DNA of 64,000 nt, from contig NZ_JAGKIK010000003.1 of NCBI RefSeq assembly GCF_017897595.1, positions 310,001 to 374,000 on the forward strand, in the 5' to 3' direction. Below are positions 43,468-50,714 of this stretch, piece after piece (position 1 is the stretch's first letter; each line of letters starts with the position of its first letter). The position numbers and the translations under genes were made by a program. The DNA is from Aquimarina sp. U1-2. GTDB lineage: Bacteria; Bacteroidota; Bacteroidia; Flavobacteriales; Flavobacteriaceae. A model generated the notes under the pieces. It was not told the DNA's origin. It saw only the letters and a list, made by a program, of their open reading frames with translations, and made no database searches.

Positions 43468-44502
43468 TTACATTGAATATTGGGGACAGGCACATTTTTG
43501 ATTTCCAAAGTCAAAACGGTAGCTTAATATAACTTCATGTGTGCCGGATTGCTGGCCACTAAACTCAGTAAGGGACCAGTCATAAGAATAACTAACCAGA
43601 AAATTCTGTAAGACCTTCATCCCGAAAAATCCAATTAATGCATCCTGATTTCGATAGGCAAGACCACCCCACAATTTATCTTGATAAACCAATTTTCCAT
43701 TGATGTCCCATTGAATAGGAGCGCCTACAACCGTCTTTACCAAAATGGACGGTACGATCTCAAAATTTTGATTTAAGTCAATACGGCTGCCTACCAAGAA
43801 ATTAAAGTTTCTGTTTAGACGTCCATCATTGGTCAATACGCCATTTTCAATATCATAAGGAATTTCATTATCAAAAAGTTGATTAGCTGCAACACCTGCA
43901 AAAAGATAATTGGAATAGACGTAGAGGCCTAGGCTCATATCAAAATTCAAGTCAGAAAAACTGTTGACCAGAATGTCATTTGGATTTTGGATGAGTACAG
44001 CCTCCGACGCATCGTAGCTGAACTGATTAACTCCTGCAAACGCTCCCACTGACAAAAACCAATCCCTTGAAATTTTTAGGTGATAAGCATAACTGCCGTA
44101 AAAACCATTTTGATTTATAGGCCCTGTATTGTCAGTGTACAAAAAGGCTCCCACCCCTTGATGAGACTCTCCTCCTCTTCGCTGCAAACGACCCTGAAGT
44201 AAGTGCAACGAACTATTAAAACTAAATGTAGCTGTTCTAGGGGCACCATCAAATCCCGTCCATTGGTTGCGATAAGCTGCGGTCAGTTCTGCATAGTCTT
44301 CGACACCTGTCATGGCAGGGTTTATAACGTATGGGTTTTGCAAATACTGAGAAAATTGCGGATTTTGTTGAGCGTTGTTAAAGAGGGGTATTAAAAATAC
44401 TGTGAGATGCAGTCCAAAATTAATCAACTTTTGCTGTAAAGATTGATAAAAGATATTCTGCTTCGTATAACGCTTGTTAAAATCATTGATTGTATGGGGC
44501 AA
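43468..44502 (-). CDS. PorP/SprF-family type IX secretion outer-membrane protein
   Basis: Up to 344 residues. QFSQYLQNPYVINPAMTGVE and AYRNQWTGFDGAPRTATFSF near the N-terminus are the PorP/SprF signature. SprF-like proteins are needed to export or attach one partner adhesin, and this one sits directly upstream of such an adhesin. The start is uncertain: no ATG is available, a TTG at 44502 is the longest choice, and a TTG at 44427 would begin just at the signal peptide (LINFGLHLTVFLIPLFNNAQ). Confidence 0.83.
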   Translation of the reverse strand: MPHTINDFNKRYTKQNIFYQSLQQKLINFGLHLTVFLIPLFNNAQQNPQFSQYLQNPYVINPAMTGVEDYAELTAAYRNQWTGFDGAPRTATFSFNSSLHLLQGRLQRRGGESHQGVGAFLYTDNTGPINQNGFYGSYAYHLKISRDWFLSVGAFAGVNQFSYDASEAVLIQNPNDILVNSFSDLNFDMSLGLYVYSNYLFAGVAANQLFDNEIPYDIENGVLTNDGRLNRNFNFLVGSRIDLNQNFEIVPSILVKTVVGAPIQWDINGKLVYQDKLWGGLAYRNQDALIGFFGMKVLQNFLVSYSYDWSLTEFSGQQSGTHEVILSYRFDFGNQKCACPQYSM

Positions 44503-44806
44503 ATTATAAAAGTTTTTTAAGATGTTAAAAGTATGTTAAGTCCAAATCGAAACGCAGTATAAGAAATTTATTTGTTTCAATGATCGGACAAAAACTGGAC
44601 AGAACTTAAACTTCTATCCTTAAATGCTTGTTTATATGATATCAAAGCAACTTATTGGTGATTAAATATCATCTTTAATAAAGTGTTTTCTAATCCGGAT
44701 AGTTCAGTCATAATTTCTATATTATCATCAGATTTATTCTGAGACGCAAGGAAAAGGTTAATCCTTGATTGAAGGGTAACACAATTTAAACCGGACCAAA
44801 ATTTTT
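44503..44806. other. divergent intergenic region
   Basis: About 300 bp, AT-rich, between the divergent porP-like and TPR-regulator genes. I see no clear TAnnTTTG promoter, hairpin or repeat; promoters for both genes must lie here. Confidence 0.5.
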
Positions 44807-46396
44807 ATGATTTCAAAACTTAACCTGCGTATTTTTTCTTTTACACTCTTTTCTATTTTTGGTGCAAGCTTGACCTGCTACAGCCAAGGACAATCAGACC
44901 TTAAAAGTAGGGTAGAGAATATATTTAGAATAACAGATAGCTTAGAATATAAAAATGACTTTAAGAAAGCACTACCTCTTGCACAAAAAGGTCTACAGTA
45001 TGCATTAAAACTTAAAAATGATTCATTAGCCTACGCAGGATACAATTATGTAGGTTATGCTCATTTTGGAAAGGGAAATCTAAGATTAGCTTCCAATAAT
45101 TTCCTAGAGGGTCTGAAAATTGCTGTTGATAGAGGTGATTTAGCACAAGAGCTCAATAGTGTTTGGTTTTTATCAGTACTTCACGAACGCGCAAACAATC
45201 TTGGAAAAGCACAGCAGTACAATCAAGAATCACAGATTATTGCTGAAAAATTGAATAAGAAACATTCCTTGGTCATATTAAAGTCAAATTTGGGAATGAT
45301 TTATAAAAAGATCGGATTGCTAGATAGCTCTTTATCAAAATTTAACGAGTCGCAACGGGCTCTTTTACTACTAAAAGATAGTGTAAATTACAACTCGGTT
45401 TTAATCAATAAAATAGAGCTATTCAATGCCATGGGCAATTTGGATTCATCGCGTATTTTGGTTGATAAACTACAACAAAGTAAGATTGGTTATCTTGAAT
45501 ATCAGGAATCATCCCTTTTGACAAATATGGCAGAAATGCTATGGTTAGAAGGAAAACCAAATGAAGCCTTCAAAAAAATCAATTCTACAAAAATTACCCA
45601 TAGTAATAGCTATTCAAAATTTCGGTATTATCAACTATTATCCGAAATCTATAAATCTCTGGGGAATACCGACGGAGCTTTTTCATCTTTAAAAAAAAGC
45701 AATATCCATAAAGACTCGATGCAAAAAGAGAATAGAGCACTCGCTATCTCTGAATTGGAGACTCAGCTGAAGTTCAGTCAAGTAAAAGACAGTCTAAACA
45801 TTAAAAATTATGAACTTGTACTGGCAAAAAAAGAGAGTAAAAATAGACGTCTATGGAATGGGTTATTGGTTTTTGCAACATTGGCTTTGATATTGACGAT
45901 TTATATACTATTCAAACTTCAACGGAATAAAATTCGCCGAACAACCAAAAAACTTAATTCTTCAATTCTGGAAAAAAAAGAGCTAAAAGAAGAACTGGAT
46001 ATAAAAAACCTGGAAATCACCGAGAACCTTCTTGGGTTGTTAAAAAAGAAAGAAATGGTATTGGCCAATGAACTGGTAAGAAAACATCCGGAACTGCAAA
46101 AGGAGATTAAAAAAGTGTATAATTCTGCAGAAACATGGATGGACTTTAGAAATCAATTTACCCAGATACACCCTAACTTCTACAAGAACCTTTTGGCTAC
46201 GTATCCTAGTTTGACAAGTGGCGAAATGAATATGTTATCCCTTGTAGCCTTACGTTTGAGTAATAAGGAAATTGCTTCGTTGTTGAATATTACAGTTCAA
46301 GGCGTTGAAAAGTCTCGTTATCGTATTCGAAAAAAAATGAACCTGAAAAAAGAAAGTTTATACAAGGTTGTTCAAGGTTTTGTTTTCACAGAATAA
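44807..46396 (+). CDS. TPR-containing membrane regulator with LuxR-type helix-turn-helix
   Basis: A 529-residue protein common in Bacteroidota: signal peptide (residues 1-26), tetratricopeptide repeats over about residues 35-310 (KKALPLAQKGLQYALKLKND, then GYNYVGYAHFGKGNLRLASN), one membrane helix near 348-368 (WNGLLVFATLALILTIYILF), a cytoplasmic coiled coil, and a C-terminal LuxR/GerE-like helix-turn-helix (LTSGEMNMLSLVALRLSNKE, then LNITVQGVEKSRYRIRKKMN). It would sense periplasmic partners and bind DNA from the membrane. The divergent adhesin operon is the obvious target, which is inference. Confidence 0.8.
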   Translation: MISKLNLRIFSFTLFSIFGASLTCYSQGQSDLKSRVENIFRITDSLEYKNDFKKALPLAQKGLQYALKLKNDSLAYAGYNYVGYAHFGKGNLRLASNNFLEGLKIAVDRGDLAQELNSVWFLSVLHERANNLGKAQQYNQESQIIAEKLNKKHSLVILKSNLGMIYKKIGLLDSSLSKFNESQRALLLLKDSVNYNSVLINKIELFNAMGNLDSSRILVDKLQQSKIGYLEYQESSLLTNMAEMLWLEGKPNEAFKKINSTKITHSNSYSKFRYYQLLSEIYKSLGNTDGAFSSLKKSNIHKDSMQKENRALAISELETQLKFSQVKDSLNIKNYELVLAKKESKNRRLWNGLLVFATLALILTIYILFKLQRNKIRRTTKKLNSSILEKKELKEELDIKNLEITENLLGLLKKKEMVLANELVRKHPELQKEIKKVYNSAETWMDFRNQFTQIHPNFYKNLLATYPSLTSGEMNMLSLVALRLSNKEIASLLNITVQGVEKSRYRIRKKMNLKKESLYKVVQGFVFTE

Positions 46397-46531
46397 ATAA
46401 TGAGTGCCCGAGATGTATTTAAGTGGTAAAATTACATCTAGCTAGTATTTAAAAGCCTATTTCTATTTGAACAATGAAATAGATAAAAGTTAGCATTATT
46501 CGTGTTTGTCTTTCTATCAACACATGTTTCT

Positions 46532-47233
46532 TTAAAATCGTATTCCCACGGATATATTTCCAAAATACAGAAGGTCATCTGCTTCATTACCCTCTGCGTC
46601 TTTGGCCCAATTATCACTATGATATGCGCTGTATGCCAAACCAACAGGTTGTACGTTGACAATTAAACTATATTTTTGCTTTTTAAGAAGGCTTAATTGA
46701 TAGCCAGCCATTGAATACACAAATAAGCCGTAGCCCTCATGTGTTCTATCGCTAAAAGTGGCATTTTCTAACCGGTAATAAATTTTAGGTTGTAAACCTG
46801 CCTCGAAATTCAAGCCTTTCCAGAAAAAATGTCGGTATCCTAATATAATTTGATAGTCGTCATACGTTCCTCCGTCTCTTTCCGAGTTTAGATGGAAATG
46901 AATTCCTGTAACGAATTCGCCGCTATTTTTTTCTTTTTTCCAAATTCTGCGTGTGTATTTGAAAGATATTTCGTTTCCTGGCGCAATGGGTAGTAGAATA
47001 CTTCCCTCTACTGAATTTTTAAAATCGAAAATATTGATCTCCTCGTCAAACAACGAGTTGTTTTGGGGAGTATTTGAAACAACTTTAATGAAACTATCTG
47101 CCTGTAAATCGGTGTTTAATGAGGCGAGGCTAGAATCTGAAGTTTGTCCTGATATTTTTAGTAGAAATAAGGAATTAATTATAAGAAAAGAATATGCGCT
47201 TTTGTAATAGTTATTAGGTGCTTTAGTTTTCAT
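46532..47233 (-). CDS. exported beta-barrel-like protein of unknown function
   Basis: A 233-residue protein with an N-terminal signal (SAYSFLIINSLFLLKISGQ). The second half has barrel-like strands (YQIILGYRHFFWKGLNFEAG, FVYSMAGYQLSLLKKQKYSL) and ends in Phe (ISVGIRF), typical of small outer-membrane barrels. I do not recognise a family. It lies 76 bp after the Crp/Fnr gene on the same strand, with a 20-bp Fnr-like palindrome between them, so it is a likely target of that regulator. Confidence 0.6.
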   Translation of the reverse strand: MKTKAPNNYYKSAYSFLIINSLFLLKISGQTSDSSLASLNTDLQADSFIKVVSNTPQNNSLFDEEINIFDFKNSVEGSILLPIAPGNEISFKYTRRIWKKEKNSGEFVTGIHFHLNSERDGGTYDDYQIILGYRHFFWKGLNFEAGLQPKIYYRLENATFSDRTHEGYGLFVYSMAGYQLSLLKKQKYSLIVNVQPVGLAYSAYHSDNWAKDAEGNEADDLLYFGNISVGIRF

Positions 47234-47288
47234 AGCATGCTTTGTTAAAATTTACAGGCTATAAATAAACAATAAGTAATAACCAATA

Positions 47289-47308
47289 TTCTTGACGATC
47301 GTCAAGAA
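47289..47308. promoter_or_regulatory. Fnr/Crp-type palindrome
   Basis: TTCTTGACGATCGTCAAGAA is a perfect 20-bp palindrome with the TTGA-N6-TCAA core of the Crp/Fnr superfamily. It lies 56 bp upstream of the barrel gene and 1 nt past the stop of the Crp/Fnr gene. It could also act as the Crp-gene terminator, but no T-run follows. Confidence 0.55.
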
Positions 47309-47309
47309 A

Positions 47310-47885
47310 TCATTTCGTATATATTCTTTTTCTTATTCTGCTTAATGTTTCAGCACTCACACCAAGATAGGATGCAATCATATATTGTGGTACTTCTTGA
47401 AGTAGTCTCGAGTTTTTATCCACAAGAATTTTATATCGCTCTTCAGGTGTTTCTTTAAGTAAATTGTCAAGCCTTTGCGCGACCATTAAATAAAGTTGTT
47501 CTGCCATTTTTCTCCCCAATCGGTCAATCAGGGGGAATTCATCATAAAGTTTAAAAAGGTCATCTTTTCTTAATTTCCAAAAACTCCCATCACTTAGCGC
47601 CTCAATATAATGGGATGATTTTCGTCCAGATATAAAACTTCTGTAGTTGCTTAAAAATTCGCCTGGAAACCAAAATGCTGTAACTTTCTCGTTGGCATTT
47701 TTGATTTCAAAAAATCGAACTATCCCGCTATTCATAAATCCTATAAAATTACAAGTAGTATGCTCATCTAACAGAATCTCTCCCTTTTTAAAACTTACTA
47801 GCTCAAAACAATGCTCCATTTCAAGCCATTGCTTATCGGGCAAAACTACCAGAGAGTCGAAATATTGTCTTATTTTATCTTTCAA
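47310..47885 (-). CDS. Crp/Fnr-family transcription regulator
   Basis: A 191-residue regulator with a cyclic-nucleotide-binding-type beta-barrel (SFKKGEILLDEHTTCNFIGF, then KVTAFWFPGEFLSNYRSFIS) and a C-terminal helix-turn-helix (VPQYMIASYLGVSAETLSRI). There is no cysteine cluster for an Fe-S centre, so it is not an oxygen-sensing Fnr. The start is TTG; a stop codon lies two codons upstream and no ATG is nearer than residue 23. Confidence 0.85.
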   Translation of the reverse strand: MKDKIRQYFDSLVVLPDKQWLEMEHCFELVSFKKGEILLDEHTTCNFIGFMNSGIVRFFEIKNANEKVTAFWFPGEFLSNYRSFISGRKSSHYIEALSDGSFWKLRKDDLFKLYDEFPLIDRLGRKMAEQLYLMVAQRLDNLLKETPEERYKILVDKNSRLLQEVPQYMIASYLGVSAETLSRIRKRIYTK

Positions 47886-48351
47886 TGCGTCTTATATGCA
47901 AAGGATTAAACACCTTAAATATACTTTTATCTTTCTAAAAGAGTTTGAATAGCTACAACTTTTTAAAGTTCTGAAAATGAATTTCATTTAGAACCTTAGC
48001 TTTAGCGTGTAGTCCTTCTATTTGCATAAGCCCTCTCGATTACAGATGAGCCCAGGTTTAAAAAGTGTCATTGATTGTCCTATTTGTGACAATTAATAAT
48101 ATACTACAAACACGATATTGCAGGTAAAAAGAATGTTCTCTTCGTTCTCAAAAGGAATGTAAAGTACTGCGACTAATTTTAACTACCATAGTTTTTTGGT
48201 TTTACCAATTCACTCTAAATATTTGGGAATCGAAGCCAAGCGTTTGTCTGGTCAATCGAGATTTTACTGAAAATTCGTACAAGTGGATTCTTAATGATCG
48301 AATGAACAATTTTTTTTTCATCAAACTTAAAACAACTTCAAATACATCATT
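47886..48351. other. intergenic region with an ATTGTC-N8-GACAAT inverted repeat
   Basis: About 465 bp between divergent crp-like and dps genes. ATTGTC (48074-48079) and GACAAT (48088-48093) form a perfect 6-bp inverted repeat around 8 nt; it could be an operator for either gene. Nothing else recognised. Confidence 0.45.
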
Positions 48352-48828
48352 ATGGAAAAAGTAAACCTAGGGCTATCAGAAAAACAGCGGCTTGGTTCAG
48401 CACAATTACTGAACCATTTATTGTCAGACGAGTTCATATTATATACCAAAACCAGAAAATATCACTGGAATGTTACCGGTATGCAGTTTAAATCCCTACA
48501 TGAACTTTTTGAGGAGCAATATCGCGCACTTGAGGAGCAGATAGATGAAGTGGCAGAGCGTGTTCGTTCTCTTGGGTTTCAGAGTATTGGTACACTAAAA
48601 CAATTTACCAAATTATCCCGTTTGGAGGAGCACGAGACCGAAGACGATAATGCCAAGGCGATGCTGCTCAGTTTGATTACAGACCATGAAACCATTGTTT
48701 CCCACCTTCGGAAGGACTTGGAAAAAGCAGAACAGGAGTATGGCGATGCCGGAACGGCCGACTTTATGACTTCTTTGATGACCACACATGAAAAGACTGC
48801 TTGGATGCTAAGGGCATATTTAGAATAA
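48352..48828 (+). CDS. dps: Dps-family ferritin-like DNA-protection protein
   Basis: A 158-residue Dps protein. TRKYHWNVTGMQFKSLHELF carries the ferroxidase His and the aromatic residues, followed by YRALEEQIDEVAERVRSLG with the metal-binding Asp and Glu. Complete in length. Dps oxidises and stores iron using peroxide and protects DNA. It differs in type from the broken dps at 36817, so it is not the origin of that fragment. The antiporter and glutaredoxin-like genes follow on the same strand. Confidence 0.9.
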   Translation: MEKVNLGLSEKQRLGSAQLLNHLLSDEFILYTKTRKYHWNVTGMQFKSLHELFEEQYRALEEQIDEVAERVRSLGFQSIGTLKQFTKLSRLEEHETEDDNAKAMLLSLITDHETIVSHLRKDLEKAEQEYGDAGTADFMTSLMTTHEKTAWMLRAYLE

Positions 48829-48890
48829 TCAAAGCGTTCCGAATGTATAAAAGACGTGCCAATGAATTAACTATTCATAATTAAATATTT

Positions 48891-50093
48891 ATGCAACATC
48901 ATATACTCTTCAATATTTTTGCCATATTCGGTGTGGCAACCCTGGTCATAATCATTTGCAAGTTTTTAAAAATACGGTATATCATCGGTTATTTAATCAC
49001 GGGTGTACTATTGAGTCCAAATACGAGCTCTTATTTTGCCGATATGGAAGAAGTAGAGGTCTATGCCGAAATAGGAATTATTCTGTTACTTTTTACGGTA
49101 GGTCTTGAATTTTCGTTTACCAACCTCAAAAAAATCAAAAAATATGTTTTGGTAGGTGGAGCTTCGCAGGTTTTTTTGACCATAGCAATCACAGCAAGCT
49201 TAATCTGGCTGGTCAACAAACCCACATTTGAAGAAAGCATCTTTTGGGGATTCTTATATGCCCTTAGTAGTACGGCCATTGTCATCAAGGTACTACAAGA
49301 CAGCAATAAAATCAATACGCCGCACGGTAGGTTTATTTTAGCAGTTTTGCTTTTTCAGGATATCATAATCGTGCCGTTTATTTTATTGACGCCTATTCTC
49401 GCGGGTGTAGGTGAGGCGAGCCCTGCGGAAGCCTTATTGTGGCTATTGGGCAAGATGACCATGATGGCCCTTTTGGCTTATCTGTTAGCACGATATGTTA
49501 TCCCATTTTTTCTCAGAACTGTGATGCGTGTACAAAGCCAGGAAGTCTTTTTGATTGCCTTAGTTTTTATGGTAACCGGCATAGCGTTATTGACAGAACA
49601 ATTGGGGTTGTCCCTTGCTTTAGGTGCCTTTATTGCAGGGCTCATCATCTCTGAGACGGATTATAACCACATGGCTATTTCGTGTTTTTTACCCTTTCGT
49701 TATGTATTTATGAGCTTCTTTTTCATCTCAATGGGTATGCTTTTAGATTTTCAGATTTTCTTAACCGACTTAGAGTCTATCGTCTTTTGGTTTTTCTTTA
49801 CCCTCATGGTAAAAGTAGCCGCTGGCATTTTGGCTGTTCAAATATTGAGATTAGACTGGAAGACTGCCTTGGCCGTAGGCTTTTCAATTGCTCAGATTGG
49901 AGAATTCTCATTTGTGTTGGCCCAAAGCGGGCTGAAATACAACCTAATGAATGTACAGAATTATCAGATATTCCTTGCAGTATCTATCTTGCTCATGTCG
50001 GTCACTCCAGTCATTGTATTAAAGGCTGAAAACTTTCATCCCGCCTTCGCACGATTGATAAAAAATAGACGCTATGGAAGAAAAAGGGCTTAG
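48891..50093 (+). CDS. cation/proton antiporter without a regulatory RCK domain
   Basis: A 400-residue membrane protein of the CPA2 family with about 12 helices: IRYIIGYLITGVLLSPNTSS near the N-terminus, EIGIILLLFTVGLEFSFTNL and LGAFIAGLIISETDYNH are KefB/KefC-type marks. KefB/C proteins carry a C-terminal RCK (TrkA-N) domain controlled by glutathione; here the protein ends just after the last helix. Its 3' end overlaps a glutaredoxin-like gene by 20 nt, which could supply redox control as a separate chain. Confidence 0.82.
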   Translation: MQHHILFNIFAIFGVATLVIIICKFLKIRYIIGYLITGVLLSPNTSSYFADMEEVEVYAEIGIILLLFTVGLEFSFTNLKKIKKYVLVGGASQVFLTIAITASLIWLVNKPTFEESIFWGFLYALSSTAIVIKVLQDSNKINTPHGRFILAVLLFQDIIIVPFILLTPILAGVGEASPAEALLWLLGKMTMMALLAYLLARYVIPFFLRTVMRVQSQEVFLIALVFMVTGIALLTEQLGLSLALGAFIAGLIISETDYNHMAISCFLPFRYVFMSFFFISMGMLLDFQIFLTDLESIVFWFFFTLMVKVAAGILAVQILRLDWKTALAVGFSIAQIGEFSFVLAQSGLKYNLMNVQNYQIFLAVSILLMSVTPVIVLKAENFHPAFARLIKNRRYGRKRA

Positions 50094-50337
50094 ACTTTAC
50101 GGTACCGATTGGTGCCTTAAATCGACAAGAATTAGAAATTACCTGCAATCTATTTGGGTTGCATTTGACGATTTTAATGTAGAGACCGATAAACAAGCAG
50201 AAGCTAAGGTACGTTCTTTGTATGATGGAGAACTCAAATTTCCCACGGTCACTTATGGTAAGTATTTTCTAAAAAATCCATCTATCCCAGAATTGAATGA
50301 TTTTTTGGATATGTATAATCTTCGAGATGATAATTAG
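50074..50337 (+). CDS. glutaredoxin-like protein (CxxS)
   Basis: An 87-residue thioredoxin-fold protein. LYGTDWCLKSTRIRNYL holds a monothiol CxxS active site, and LKFPTVTYG holds the conserved cis-Pro of glutaredoxins. It overlaps the antiporter gene by 20 nt, so the two are co-translated. It may regulate the antiporter or reduce mixed disulfides; both are inference. Confidence 0.75.
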   Translation: MEEKGLRLYGTDWCLKSTRIRNYLQSIWVAFDDFNVETDKQAEAKVRSLYDGELKFPTVTYGKYFLKNPSIPELNDFLDMYNLRDDN

Positions 50338-50714
50338 TCTTCTTCTAATTTTAAAAAGTGGTCAATTAGCTATGTCTATTTTAATGGTAAAGTTTCTGTT
50401 TTTGTTTGCTCAATCTTGCTGAAAACGGGTTAATGAATATATATCTGATTTATTAAAGATATATCTCTATACCGTTCGTAATTTATAAATATTGGCAAGT
50501 AGGTTCAAATACAGAAAAGAAGTTCTAAAGACTCTTTAAATAAATCTTCTAAGTTGTATTCAAAGTTGACAAATTAGTATTGTAGTAAAAGTAAAAACCG
50601 ATTAAGTTTTTAGGAGTGAAGTTTGGAGAATACGCAAATATTCTTTATCCATCTGGAAGACTATGATAATTCTTAGGAATTTCCTAAATTGTTTGTGAAT
50701 TTTATAATAAATCT
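50338..50714. other. intergenic region with a palindrome before the sigma-54 regulator
   Basis: About 375 bp. A perfect 15-bp palindrome TTAGGAATTTCCTAA lies at 50673-50687, 27 bp before the start of the GAF/sigma-54 gene, a good position for an autoregulatory operator. No clear promoter motif seen. Confidence 0.45.
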
